Of a stretch of DNA of 64,000 nt, positions 35,144 through 44,052 are shown piece by piece. Location: the NCBI RefSeq assembly GCF_021560175.1, contig NZ_CP091110.1:1292001-1356000 (forward strand), read 5' to 3'. Position numbers and translations under genes: made by a program. The DNA is from Neobacillus drentensis (GTDB taxonomy: Bacteria > Bacillota > Bacilli > Bacillales > Cytobacillaceae). Every line of letters begins with the position of its first letter. The first letter of the stretch is position 1. The notes beneath the pieces were generated by a model. That model was not told the origin of the DNA. It saw only the letters and a list, made by a program, of their open reading frames with translations, and did not search any database.

Positions 35144-35436
35144 AACCATTCATCCCTAAAAAACTATAGGGACGAATGGTTCGCGGTACCACCCTAAATT
35201 ACTCAAAAAGAGTCACTCAGTATCAAGGCCATCTTTATATAGATGCTTTGAAGTCCTTTTAACGCAAGGTAAACGTCTGCTCCTACTATTATAAAGAAAA
35301 TGAAAAAAGGTTCAGGCAGAGGCTCAAAAGTCCATTCCGTATTTTTTCGCGTTTGTTTTCACCGGCCACAAACTCTCTGAATCGAAGGTAAATACGTACT
35401 ACTCTTTATCAATGCTTTTGAAATATATATGCGTTT
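35144..35436 (-). promoter_or_regulatory. T-box riboswitch controlling trpS
   Basis: Read on the minus strand, the leader contains the universal T-box AGGGTGGTACCGCG (35195-35182 region), a terminator stem (AACCATTCGTCCCT with AGGGATGAATGGTT, then T residues; 35183-35144), and a stem I with GAATGGAC placing UGG (35334-35332) as the specifier codon. GGCCGGTGAAA resembles the conserved stem I loop. Uncharged tRNA-Trp should stabilise the antiterminator and let trpS be transcribed. A promoter with TTGAAA and TATAAT (35472-35443) fits a start near 35436. Confidence 0.95.
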
Positions 35437-35442
35437 AGTCAC

Positions 35443-35472
35443 ATTATAGCTGAAAGCAATCATGTATTTCAA
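35443..35472 (-). promoter_or_regulatory. Sigma-A-type promoter of the trpS T-box transcript
   Basis: On the minus strand TTGAAA (35472-35467) and TATAAT (35448-35443) are separated by 18 bp. Confidence 0.7.
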
Positions 35473-35477
35473 GTGAG

Positions 35478-35834
35478 TTAAGCATAATGGACCATGAGAG
35501 CAGCAGCCATTAATAGTCCAGTAATGAGTCCATGAAGAAAGAGCGGCTTTCCGTTTAAAGTAATTAATTCCGATAATCCAGGAATGTCCTCAAATCTTCT
35601 TTTATCTTTCCCACGGGAAAAGAAAAGATTTAGGGATTTTGACATGACATCATAAAAACCGCTATGAATGGTAAAGAGTAATAAAGATAACAAAATGTAC
35701 CCTGAAGTAACATAAAAAGATATATCGATATAGCTAACTAGAGTGATTTTGTGATGAATAATAAAACATAATATGACAATTATGAATTGCGTAATAGAGA
35801 GAATTATAAAATTTTTCTTAACATTAAATTTCAA
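35478..35834 (-). CDS. Small membrane protein, DUF3899-like
   Basis: This 118-residue protein has three hydrophobic segments (about 8-28, 35-58 and 97-117) and a basic middle loop (SRGKDKRRFEDIPG). It resembles the DUF3899 family, function unknown. The TTG at 35834 lies 6 nt after GGAGGT and is the likely start. It precedes trpS on the same strand, but the T-box promoter lies between. Confidence 0.7.
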   Translation of the reverse strand: MKFNVKKNFIILSITQFIIVILCFIIHHKITLVSYIDISFYVTSGYILLSLLLFTIHSGFYDVMSKSLNLFFSRGKDKRRFEDIPGLSELITLNGKPLFLHGLITGLLMAAALMVHYA

Positions 35835-35965
35835 GAGATGACCTCCAAAAGCTTGATTTAACAAGTGAAACTAGGGTACAGTATACAAAAAATTACTGTA
35901 TAAGTCTAAATTATAACATAGACAATTGTCATGATTACGTAATGAATGTTTCGAAAATGTAAATT

Positions 35966-36037
35966 AATTTTCAAAAAGTAATGTACAATTTGTTGAAAAT
36001 ATGTATAATAGAGAATGTAGTAATTTTTCAGAATAAT
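35966..36037 (+). promoter_or_regulatory. oppA promoter region with CodY-like boxes
   Basis: A -10 TATAAT lies at 36004-36009 with a poor -35. Two sequences resembling the CodY box AATTTTCWGAAAATT occur at 35966-35980 and 36023-36037, each with three mismatches. B. subtilis opp is known to be CodY-controlled, but three-mismatch matches are common in AT-rich DNA. Confidence 0.4.
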
Positions 36038-36056
36038 AGAAAAGGGAGGTCTACTA

Positions 36057-37742
36057 GTGAAGAAATCAAAACTCTCACTACTTTTAGTACTATCACTAGT
36101 ACTTAGCATGTTCTTAGCAGCATGTTCTGGCGGTGGTAAGAAAGACACAAGCTCATCTGATGGAAAAAGCACTGGTAAAACAGAGCAATTAGCAGATAAA
36201 CAAGAACTTAATGTTTTGGAATCCGCTGAAATTCCTTCAATGGACAGTGTAATGTCTCAAGACACATTAAGCTTTACAACACTTAATGCTACAAACGAAG
36301 GTCTATATCGTTTGGATCCAGATCAAAAAGTTATTCCTGGTGTTGCTGACGGCATGCCAACTTATAATGATGACAAAACTGTTATCACAATCAAATTGAA
36401 AAAAGATATTAAATGGTCAAACGGTGACCCTGTTACCGCAAATGACTTCGTATTTGCATGGAGACGTGCAATCGATCCTAAAGTAGCTGCTCCATACGGC
36501 GCATACTTCATGGAAGGTAAAATCAAAAATGCTTCTGAAATCGTAGCTGGCAAAGCTAAGCTTGAAGATTTAGGGATTAAAGCATTAGATGATAATACAG
36601 TTGAAATCACGCTAGTAAGAGCTCTTCCATACATCGAATCATACTTAACATTCCCATTATTCTACCCACAAAATGAAAAGTATGTTACAGCACAAGGCGC
36701 TGATTATGCAAAAGATGCTGCTCACATTCTATTCAATGGTCCATTCAAAATGACTAAGTGGGATGGCCCTACAGGAACTGAATGGGTATTAGAAAAAAAT
36801 GCGGATTACTGGAATGCCAAAGAAGTTACTCTTAAAAAGATCAACTTCAACGTTTCTAAAGATCCACAAGCTTCCGCAAACGCATATACTGCTGGGGAAG
36901 CTGATATTACACCAAAATTAGCTCAAGCTGCAATCCTTTCACAATTTGAAGGAGCAGATGATCTACTTCGTTACCAAGAGCCATCTATCTGGTGGTTAAA
37001 AATGAACGAAAAGAACCCAGCATTGAAAAATGTTAACATCCGTAAAGCTATCGCACTTTCTGTTGATAAAAAAGCGTTAGTTGATGATGTATTAGCAAAT
37101 GGTTCAATTTCTGCTGACTTCCTAGTTCCAAAAGGCTTCGCTTTCTTAGATGGTAAGGATTTCCGTGATACTGCTGGAACATACCTAAAATCTGATAAAG
37201 AAAAAGCAGCAGAACTTTGGAAAAAGGGACTTGCTGAAACTGGTCTGAAAGAAGTAAACTTTACTTATGTTGGTCAAGACACTGAAACTTCAAAAGTTAC
37301 TGATGCCTACATCAAAGACCAATTAGAAAAGAACCTACCAGGATTAAAGATTACCATTGAGGCTGTACCATTCAAAATTCGTATCGCTCGTGAAGATGCT
37401 GAAGATTATGATTTATTAATGGGTGGTTGGGGACCAGACTATGCTGACCCAATGACATACATGGATCTATGGGTTACTGGCGGAGGCCAAAACCATATGA
37501 GCTATAGCGACCCTAAATTTGATAAATTAATCAAAGCAGCTAACGAAGACCTTGTTGCTAAGCCACAAGAACGCTGGAAAGCACTTCAAGATGCTGAGAA
37601 AATCTTGTTAGAGGACGATGCTGCCATTGCGCCACTTTACCAACGTTCTGTTAACATCTTGATCAATCCAAAAGTTAAAGGCTTTGCACACCATGCATTT
37701 GGTCCTGACTATAGTTACCAGTGGATTAAAATCACAAAATAG
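36057..37742 (+). CDS. oppA: Oligopeptide-binding lipoprotein OppA
   Basis: This 561-residue binding protein has a signal peptide ending in the lipobox LAAC (Cys about 22) and the family 5 fold with KKDIKWSNGDPVTANDFVFA. It delivers peptides, including signalling peptides in Bacillus, to OppBCDF. The GTG start follows GGGAGG. Codon use is more biased toward common codons than in neighbours, consistent with high expression. A 13-bp attenuator follows. Confidence 0.95.
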   Translation: MKKSKLSLLLVLSLVLSMFLAACSGGGKKDTSSSDGKSTGKTEQLADKQELNVLESAEIPSMDSVMSQDTLSFTTLNATNEGLYRLDPDQKVIPGVADGMPTYNDDKTVITIKLKKDIKWSNGDPVTANDFVFAWRRAIDPKVAAPYGAYFMEGKIKNASEIVAGKAKLEDLGIKALDDNTVEITLVRALPYIESYLTFPLFYPQNEKYVTAQGADYAKDAAHILFNGPFKMTKWDGPTGTEWVLEKNADYWNAKEVTLKKINFNVSKDPQASANAYTAGEADITPKLAQAAILSQFEGADDLLRYQEPSIWWLKMNEKNPALKNVNIRKAIALSVDKKALVDDVLANGSISADFLVPKGFAFLDGKDFRDTAGTYLKSDKEKAAELWKKGLAETGLKEVNFTYVGQDTETSKVTDAYIKDQLEKNLPGLKITIEAVPFKIRIAREDAEDYDLLMGGWGPDYADPMTYMDLWVTGGGQNHMSYSDPKFDKLIKAANEDLVAKPQERWKALQDAEKILLEDDAAIAPLYQRSVNILINPKVKGFAHHAFGPDYSYQWIKITK

Positions 37743-37764
37743 TAGCTATAACTAATCAAATATG

Positions 37765-37798
37765 AAGAGAGTATATTTCACCAATATACTCTCTTTTT
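37765..37798 (+). terminator. Intercistronic attenuator between oppA and oppB
   Basis: AAGAGAGTATATT pairs perfectly with AATATACTCTCTT around a 5-nt loop, followed by T residues. Partial termination would make oppA more abundant than oppBCDF. Confidence 0.8.
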
Positions 37799-37855
37799 AC
37801 CTGTATGAGAATTGTCGTAATATGTCGAAAATTTAACTAATTAGGAGGTGTAGGC

Positions 37856-38788
37856 ATGGTCAAATATATACTAAAACGTGTTGGCTATATGATTATTACA
37901 CTTTTTGTCGTAACATCGCTTACCTTTTTCCTCATGAAGCTAATTCCTGGTAGTCCTTTTAATAACTTCGAAAAGCTTACTGAAGTTCAGCGTAATATCT
38001 TACTGAATAAATATGGCTTGAACGACCCCGTGCCTGTTCAATATTACAACTATATGGTGAACTTGGTAAAAGGGGATTTAGGAGTTTCCTTCCAATTTGA
38101 TAATACCCCTGTAACAGAACTTATTGGTAACCGACTTGGACCTTCTGCTCAATTAGGTTTGCAAGCTATGATTGTAGGTTCCATTTTAGGTATCTTATTA
38201 GGAGTGTTAGCTGCTCTAAAACAAAATACCTGGATTGACTATGGTTCTACTTTTATCGCAGTAGTAGGTAAGTCTATTCCATCCTTTATTTTTGCTGGTT
38301 TATTGCAATACTATGTTTCAGTTAAATTAGGTTGGCTGCCAGTAATGTTATGGAAAGGGCCGGAGTATACCATACTTCCCACAATCGCACTCGCCATGTT
38401 CCCAATTTCGATTGCGGCCCGTTTTATGCGTACGGAAATGGTGGAAGTTTTAGGGTCAGATTTTATTACTTTGGCGAGAGCTAAAGGGGCAAGCCGCTGG
38501 CAAATCAGCTTTAAACATGCATTAAGAAATGCTTTAATTCCTGTTGTAACTGTCTTGGGACCATTAGCAGTTAGCTTAATGACCGGTTCACTGGTAATTG
38601 AGCAAATTTTTGGGATACCAGGTATCGGTGAGCAGTTTGTTAAATCAATTAATATGAATGATTACCCCGTAATTATGGGAACTAACATTTTATTTGCGGT
38701 ACTATTTATCGTCGTCATCTTGATTGTTGATATTCTTTATGGAATCATCGACCCACGTATTCGTGTATCGGGGGGGAAAACTAAATGA
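37856..38788 (+). CDS. oppB: Oligopeptide ABC transporter permease OppB
   Basis: This 310-residue permease has six hydrophobic segments, the typical start VKYILKRVGYMIITLFVVTS, and an EAA loop with ITLARAKGASRWQISFKHAL. It starts behind AGGAGGTG. Its stop overlaps the oppC start by 4 nt. Confidence 0.95.
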   Translation: MVKYILKRVGYMIITLFVVTSLTFFLMKLIPGSPFNNFEKLTEVQRNILLNKYGLNDPVPVQYYNYMVNLVKGDLGVSFQFDNTPVTELIGNRLGPSAQLGLQAMIVGSILGILLGVLAALKQNTWIDYGSTFIAVVGKSIPSFIFAGLLQYYVSVKLGWLPVMLWKGPEYTILPTIALAMFPISIAARFMRTEMVEVLGSDFITLARAKGASRWQISFKHALRNALIPVVTVLGPLAVSLMTGSLVIEQIFGIPGIGEQFVKSINMNDYPVIMGTNILFAVLFIVVILIVDILYGIIDPRIRVSGGKTK

Positions 38789-39813
38789 GCAACAAAGACA
38801 TAACAATTTCAAAGGATATGTTTGCTCCTGCCCATATTGATCCATCAAAAAGTGAAAAAATTGCAAAACCAAGTTTGAATTTCTGGCAGGATTCATGGCT
38901 AAGGGTCCGGAAGAATAAAGGTGCAGTAATCAGCATGGTCATTCTAGTAATTATGATTATCATGGCTTTCGTTGGCCCTATGATTACGCCTTATGCCTAT
39001 GACACGCAAAATACTAAACATAATAATTTGCCGCCGCGTATACAAGGATTAGAAAATGTTCACTGGCTTCCTTTTGATGGTACCTTGACTAGAAGAGATG
39101 GCACTGAATATAACGCCTATGAAGTACGTAAAGTAGATGCTTATTATTGGTTTGGCACCGATGGCTTAGGCCGTGACCAATTTGCACGTGTATGGAAAGG
39201 TACACAAGTATCTCTATTTATCGCCTTCATGGCTGCGTTAATTGATATGGTTATTGGGGTTGCCTATGGAGCCATATCCGGTTATTTGGGTGGTCGGACG
39301 GATAGTGTAATGCAGAGGATCATCGAGGTTATCGTCGGTATTCCGAACCTGATTGTCGTTGTTTTGATGATTCTCGTGTTAAAACCCGGAATTATCCCAA
39401 TTATTATCGCCTTAACAATTACGGGATGGACGAGTATGGCTCGTGTGGTACGTGCGCAAGTATTAAAATTTAAGGGCCAAGAATTTGTTTTGGCAGCTAA
39501 AACTTTAGGTGCTTCAAATTCATCTATTATTTTTAAACATATGATTCCAAATATGTTTGGTGTCATTATTATTAATACGATGTTTTCCATCCCGAATGCT
39601 ATTTTCTTTGAAGCATTTCTAAGTTTTATTGGGCTAGGATTACAAGAACCTCATGCATCTTTAGGAACATTAGTAAATGCAGGATTTAAATCAATGATCG
39701 CTTTTCCATATCAAATGATTATTCCTTCCATTATGATTGCGATAATCATGGTATGCTTCAACCTTGTTGCGGACGGATTACGTGATGCATTGGATCCAAA
39801 AATGCGTGATTAG
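38785..39813 (+). CDS. oppC: Oligopeptide ABC transporter permease OppC
   Basis: This 342-residue permease has a cytoplasmic N-terminal tail, a long extracytoplasmic insertion after the first membrane segment, FGTDGLGRDQFARVWKG (OppC hallmark) and an EAA loop around AAKTLGASNSSIIFKHMIPN. It overlaps oppB by 4 nt, showing translational coupling. Confidence 0.95.
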   Translation: MSNKDITISKDMFAPAHIDPSKSEKIAKPSLNFWQDSWLRVRKNKGAVISMVILVIMIIMAFVGPMITPYAYDTQNTKHNNLPPRIQGLENVHWLPFDGTLTRRDGTEYNAYEVRKVDAYYWFGTDGLGRDQFARVWKGTQVSLFIAFMAALIDMVIGVAYGAISGYLGGRTDSVMQRIIEVIVGIPNLIVVVLMILVLKPGIIPIIIALTITGWTSMARVVRAQVLKFKGQEFVLAAKTLGASNSSIIFKHMIPNMFGVIIINTMFSIPNAIFFEAFLSFIGLGLQEPHASLGTLVNAGFKSMIAFPYQMIIPSIMIAIIMVCFNLVADGLRDALDPKMRD

Positions 39814-39830
39814 AAGGCAGGTGGATGTAA

Positions 39831-40901
39831 ATGGAGAAAATTTTAGAGGTAAAGGACTTAAATATATCATTTCATACCTTTTCGGGTGAAGTAAAAGCTA
39901 TTCGTGGTGTGAGTTTTGATTTATATAATGGAGAAACTCTGGCTATTGTGGGTGAGTCAGGTTCAGGAAAATCGGTCACAACCAAATCAATCATGCGTTT
40001 ACTTCCTGAACATAATTCTGAAATAAAAGGCGGCCAGATTCTTTTCGAAGGCAAAGATTTAACAAAATTAAAAGATAAAGAAATGCAAAAGATTCGTGGA
40101 AAAGATATTTCGATGATTTTCCAGGATCCAATGACTTCCTTAAATCCAACCATGAAAATTGGCAACCAGATTATGGAGCCGCTTATTAAGCACCAAAATA
40201 TGAGCAGGCATGCTGCAAGAGAAAGAGCAGTCGATCTATTAAAGCTTGTTGGTATTCCAAAACCTGAAATTCGCGTAGATCAATATCCGCATCAATTTTC
40301 AGGCGGTATGAGACAAAGGGTGGTAATTGCCATAGCATTGGCTTGTAATCCTAAGGTTCTTATTGCAGACGAACCTACAACTGCTCTTGATGTTACCATT
40401 CAAGCACAGATTTTAGAATTAATGAAGGACTTACAGAAGAAGATTGATACATCTATTATCTTTATTACGCATGACTTAGGTGTGGTTGCAAATGTGGCTG
40501 ACCGTGTTGCGGTAATGTATGGCGGAAAAATTGTTGAAATCGGCACGGCGGATGAAATTTTTTATAATCCGCAGCATCCTTATACATGGGGATTGATTAG
40601 TTCAATGCCGGATATGGATACAGATGATGAAGAGTTATTCTCTATACCTGGTACACCGCCGGATCTATTGGACCCGCCTAAAGGTGATGCATTTGCACCA
40701 AGAAACCCTTATGTAATGAAAATTGACTTGGAGCAGGAGCCTCCATTCTTTAAAGTATCCGATACCCACTATGCTGCAACATGGTTATTACACCCGGATG
40801 CTCCAAAGGTTGAGCCCCCTGAAGCCGTTAAGAGACGCCAAAATCAGTATGTAGGCACTAATGGTGCAAGCAAATTCCCTAGTTCAAAGGAGGGAAAATA
40901 A
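39831..40901 (+). CDS. oppD: Oligopeptide ABC transporter ATP-binding protein OppD
   Basis: This 356-residue ATPase has Walker A GESGSGKS, signature FSGGMRQR and Walker B LIADEPTTALD. The C-terminal Cys-rich motif seen in AppD and AppF is replaced by GDAFAPRNPYV, so an iron-sulfur or metal site there is unlikely; the B. subtilis OppD tail is similar in this respect. It ends one base before the oppF ATG region, with the oppF ribosome site inside its end. Confidence 0.95.
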   Translation: MEKILEVKDLNISFHTFSGEVKAIRGVSFDLYNGETLAIVGESGSGKSVTTKSIMRLLPEHNSEIKGGQILFEGKDLTKLKDKEMQKIRGKDISMIFQDPMTSLNPTMKIGNQIMEPLIKHQNMSRHAARERAVDLLKLVGIPKPEIRVDQYPHQFSGGMRQRVVIAIALACNPKVLIADEPTTALDVTIQAQILELMKDLQKKIDTSIIFITHDLGVVANVADRVAVMYGGKIVEIGTADEIFYNPQHPYTWGLISSMPDMDTDDEELFSIPGTPPDLLDPPKGDAFAPRNPYVMKIDLEQEPPFFKVSDTHYAATWLLHPDAPKVEPPEAVKRRQNQYVGTNGASKFPSSKEGK

Positions 40902-40902
40902 G

Positions 40903-41841
40903 ATGGCACAGAGAGAGAAACTACTTGAAATTAAAAACTTGCAGCAATATTTTAACCCAGGTAAGCCAAATGAAGTAAGGGCAGTTGACAATGTCAGCTT
41001 TGATATCTTTAAAGGCGAGGTAATGGGGCTTGTAGGTGAATCTGGCTGCGGTAAATCCACAACAGGCAGAACGATTATTCGATTATATGATGCTACAGGT
41101 GGAGAAGTTTTATATGATGGTGTTAATGTTCATGGGAAAAAGTCCAAGAAGCAATTAAAAGAATTTAATCGTAAGATGCAAATGATTTTTCAGGACCCAT
41201 ATGCTTCTTTAAATCCGAGGTTGAAAATTGCAGATGTTATTGCTGAGGGCATTGATATTCATGGATTGGCAAAAACGAAGGAAGAGCGGATGAATCGGGT
41301 TTATGATCTTCTTGAGACGGTCGGTTTGAATAGAGAGCACGCGAATCGCTATCCACATGAATTTAGCGGCGGACAGCGTCAACGTATTGGGATTGCCCGT
41401 GCTCTTGCAGTTGAGCCCGAATTCATTATTGCGGATGAACCGATTTCTGCATTGGACGTTTCCATTCAAGCGCAGGTAGTTAACTTAATGAAAAAGCTTC
41501 AGAAAGAAAAAGGGTTGACCTATCTGTTTATTGCGCATGATTTATCAATGGTTAAATATATAAGTGACCGAATTGGTGTAATGTATTTTGGTAAAATGGT
41601 CGAGCTTGCACCTGCAGATGAGCTTTATAAAAATCCACTACATCCTTATACACAGTCACTATTATCTGCTATTCCTGCTCCAGATCCAATAAGCGAGAGA
41701 ACAAGAAAGCGGAGACCTTACGATCCAGCATCTCACAATTATGCTGACAATGAAGCTCTTGAATTTAGAGAAGTAACTCCTGGTCACTTTGTTCTTTGTT
41801 CAGAAAAAGAGTTCAAACAATATCAAGCGATTTCTAAATAG
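40903..41841 (+). CDS. oppF: Oligopeptide ABC transporter ATP-binding protein OppF
   Basis: This 312-residue ATPase has Walker [10 protein letters not shown], signature [10 protein letters not shown] and Walker B FIIADEPISALD. The start at 40903 (MAQREK) uses AAGGAGGG within the end of oppD. Its C-terminal region has one Cys only. It completes the opp operon, followed by a bidirectional terminator. Confidence 0.95.
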   Translation: MAQREKLLEIKNLQQYFNPGKPNEVRAVDNVSFDIFKGEVMGLVGESGCGKSTTGRTIIRLYDATGGEVLYDGVNVHGKKSKKQLKEFNRKMQMIFQDPYASLNPRLKIADVIAEGIDIHGLAKTKEERMNRVYDLLETVGLNREHANRYPHEFSGGQRQRIGIARALAVEPEFIIADEPISALDVSIQAQVVNLMKKLQKEKGLTYLFIAHDLSMVKYISDRIGVMYFGKMVELAPADELYKNPLHPYTQSLLSAIPAPDPISERTRKRRPYDPASHNYADNEALEFREVTPGHFVLCSEKEFKQYQAISK

Positions 41842-41845
41842 TAAA

Positions 41846-41881
41846 AAAAAACGATCTCGATTTTTTTGAGATCGTTTTTTA
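41846..41881. terminator. Bidirectional terminator after opp
   Basis: AAAAACGATCTC pairs with GAGATCGTTTTT, with A- and T-runs on both sides. Confidence 0.9.
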
Positions 41882-41894
41882 TCTTGAAAATGGA

Positions 41895-42083
41895 TTAGTG
41901 TTTTTTGCCGCCCACCATTTTCCAGCCATTTCGATATTTAGCGCTTTCATCTGTAAATTCAGTTCTACGTTTACCGCCAAATACTTTTTCCCCAATACCG
42001 TTGGTTATCACACCCATAAAAGCTGTAATTCCAATAATTAATAATGAAACAATCATCAAATCTTTTATGTAATCACCCAACAT
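41895..42083 (-). CDS. Small single-span membrane protein of unknown function
   Basis: This 62-residue protein starts MLGDYIKDLMIVSLLIIGIT, with one membrane segment (about 9-28) and a basic C-terminal tail ending GWKMVGGKKH. GGAGGG lies before the ATG at 42083. I do not recognise the family. Confidence 0.7.
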   Translation of the reverse strand: MLGDYIKDLMIVSLLIIGITAFMGVITNGIGEKVFGGKRRTEFTDESAKYRNGWKMVGGKKH

Positions 42084-42645
42084 GAATCCCTCCAAAATAG
42101 CTAATTAGATTAAATAAAGTAAGGAAAAAATCACTTCTCTTCTTTATTGTAAAAGAACTCGTAATTTATTGAAAGGAAAATTATAAGAAATTCACTTAAA
42201 GAATGAATGCGTTTTCATTTGGATTTCTTTAATTGAGAAAAAAGTTAAGAGTAATTTAAGCAAAGAATTATAAAATTAAGACCATAAAAGGCATGTTGAG
42301 ATATTTAATGTATATTACCCACAAAGAGATGATGCTAATTACGAACAATGTATTATTGAAAGTAAGATTTATTCTAATTTGCAAGCAAATATACTTAAAA
42401 AATATGAAACTTTTTGGTTTATTAATCGTCTAATATCTTGTAACCATAGAAAAAAGAATGTTTTTCTGTCGATATAATTTTTTTAAAAGGGATACCTTTT
42501 TTGGAACCAGTGGTGTATAATTTATGATAGAAATTACTTATTTATAATTATTTTAATTACGAAAAGGGTTTCTTCCACAATAATAATGGGTACATGACTA
42601 TATAAGATTACATTTATGTAAATTAAAGAGGAGTGTGAAGAACAG
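42084..42645. other. 562-nt AT-rich interval between opp and spx; possible gene remnant
   Basis: No complete gene is seen. A 66-codon stretch free of stops (42280-42477, plus strand) reads as plausible protein (for example NVYYPQRDDANYEQCIIESK) but has no start codon, so it may be a decayed gene. AAAAGG-GATA-CCTTTT (42484-42499) is a small palindrome. Promoters for spx must lie here, but I cannot assign a convincing one. B. subtilis has yjbB and yjbC in this place. Confidence 0.4.
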
Positions 42646-43041
42646 ATGGTAACACTATACACTTCACCAAGTTGTACATCATGTAGAAAAGCAAAATCAT
42701 GGTTAGAAGAGCATGAAATTCCATACACAGAAAGAAATATCTTCTCAGAGCCCCTATCCATGGAGGAGATTAAAGAAATTTTACGAATGACTGAAGATGG
42801 CACCGATGAAATCATCTCAACCAGATCGAAAACCTTCCAAAAATTAGATGTAAACTTAGATACCATGCCATTACAGGATTTATTTAAATTAATAAAAGAA
42901 AATCCTGGTTTATTGCGACGACCAATTATCATTGATGAAAAGCGTCTGCAAGTTGGTTACAATGAAGATGAAATTAGACGTTTCTTACCTAGAAGGGTTA
43001 GAACCTTTCAATTACGTGAAGCTCAAAAAATGGTTAACTAA
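42646..43041 (+). CDS. spxA: Transcriptional regulator Spx
   Basis: This 131-residue ArsC-fold protein carries the redox CxxC at C10 and C13 (SPSCTSCRK) and the RPI motif (LLRRPIIID). Spx binds the alpha subunit of RNA polymerase and reprograms transcription under disulfide stress. SpxH, encoded at 49467, delivers it to ClpXP for degradation. MecA, next door, is the adaptor for ClpCP. A terminator follows. Confidence 0.97.
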   Translation: MVTLYTSPSCTSCRKAKSWLEEHEIPYTERNIFSEPLSMEEIKEILRMTEDGTDEIISTRSKTFQKLDVNLDTMPLQDLFKLIKENPGLLRRPIIIDEKRLQVGYNEDEIRRFLPRRVRTFQLREAQKMVN

Positions 43042-43045
43042 TTAT

Positions 43046-43073
43046 GAGACCTTCTTTATGGAGGTCTCTTTTG
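43046..43073 (+). terminator. Intrinsic terminator of spx
   Basis: GAGACCT pairs with AGGTCTC around a 9-nt loop, followed by TTTT. Confidence 0.75.
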
Positions 43074-43313
43074 TATAACCAATAAATTTGTATAATATCA
43101 CTCATTTTGCTATTATAAAAGGAATATCCTATATTAATCATTAGGCAAAAACACGGTTTTTAAGATTTTATTGTTTTTTATTTCCCATATCAGAACTTTT
43201 ATCATAAAATGAAAGTACAAGAGTATTTCCTTTTTTACATGTAAATCATAATAGTATTATCTGCTTGGGGGTATTTAGTCCCTTCAATATGGAAACGGAA
43301 GGGAGAGGTTATG

Positions 43314-43985
43314 ATGGAGATTGAACGAATCGATGAATATACTGTGAAGTTCTACATTTCCTATGGTGATATTGAGGAGAGAGGCTTTGACCGTGAGGAA
43401 ATCTGGTACAATCGGGAACGCAGTGAGGAACTCTTTTGGGAAATGATGGATGAAGTTCATGGCGAGGAAGATTTTGTCGTAGAAGGCCCACTATGGATCC
43501 AAGTCCAAGCGCTTGATAAAGGGTTAGAGGTTCTTGTTACTAAGGCCCAACTTTCAAAAGACGGACAAAAGTTTGAACTCCCTATCCCTAATGAAAAAAT
43601 GAAGGACATTCCCGGTGATGACAAAATTGAAGAGATCTTAGATCAGCATTTTAGCCCTATTCATACCGAAGAAGAAGGCTTAATGCTTGAGGAAGAGTCT
43701 TTGGAATTTCTCCTAGCCTTTAAGGATTTTGAGGATATTATTAGCCTATCGAATCGGGAAGGTTTAGATAATTTAGATACGAAGCTTTATCACTTTGAAG
43801 GAAAATATTATTTATATACAGAATTTCCGGAAGATTTATATGAAGAAGATGAAATTGATGATATCCTAAGTATTTTACTGGAATATGGTTATGAAACACA
43901 ACTAACCATTCATCGGATTCAGGAATATGGAAAAGAGATTATGGCGAAAGATGTTTTCGCAGAAGTACGTAAATATTTCAGCTAA
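43314..43985 (+). CDS. mecA: Adaptor protein MecA
   Basis: This 223-residue protein has the MecA N-terminal domain starting MEIERIDEYTVKFYISYGDI and a C-terminal domain of the same family ending HRIQEYGKEIMAKDVFAEV, joined by an acidic linker. MecA brings ComK and other substrates to the ClpC unfoldase. Two ATGs are adjacent (43311 and 43314); the second gives the usual N-terminus. GGGAGAGG precedes. Confidence 0.96.
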   Translation: MEIERIDEYTVKFYISYGDIEERGFDREEIWYNRERSEELFWEMMDEVHGEEDFVVEGPLWIQVQALDKGLEVLVTKAQLSKDGQKFELPIPNEKMKDIPGDDKIEEILDQHFSPIHTEEEGLMLEEESLEFLLAFKDFEDIISLSNREGLDNLDTKLYHFEGKYYLYTEFPEDLYEEDEIDDILSILLEYGYETQLTIHRIQEYGKEIMAKDVFAEVRKYFS

Positions 43986-43992
43986 TAATTAT

Positions 43993-44022
43993 ACCGATTT
44001 CACATTTGAAATCGGTCTTTTT
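43993..44022 (+). terminator. Intrinsic terminator of mecA
   Basis: ACCGATTTCA pairs with TGAAATCGGT around a 4-nt loop, then CTTTTT. Confidence 0.85.
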
Positions 44023-44052
44023 ATCATTATGAATAATTGATAATTTTGGCAG

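Noticed and set aside
42293..42433. 46-codon open frame with ATG in the gap before spx
   Set aside because: No ribosome binding site, and composition is that of AT-rich noncoding DNA; the overlapping frame looks more protein-like but has no start.
42490..42525. ECF-type (extracytoplasmic stress sigma) promoter for spx with TGGAACC
   Set aside because: The -35-like sequence is present but no suitable -10 (CGTA/CGTC) stands 16-17 bp downstream.
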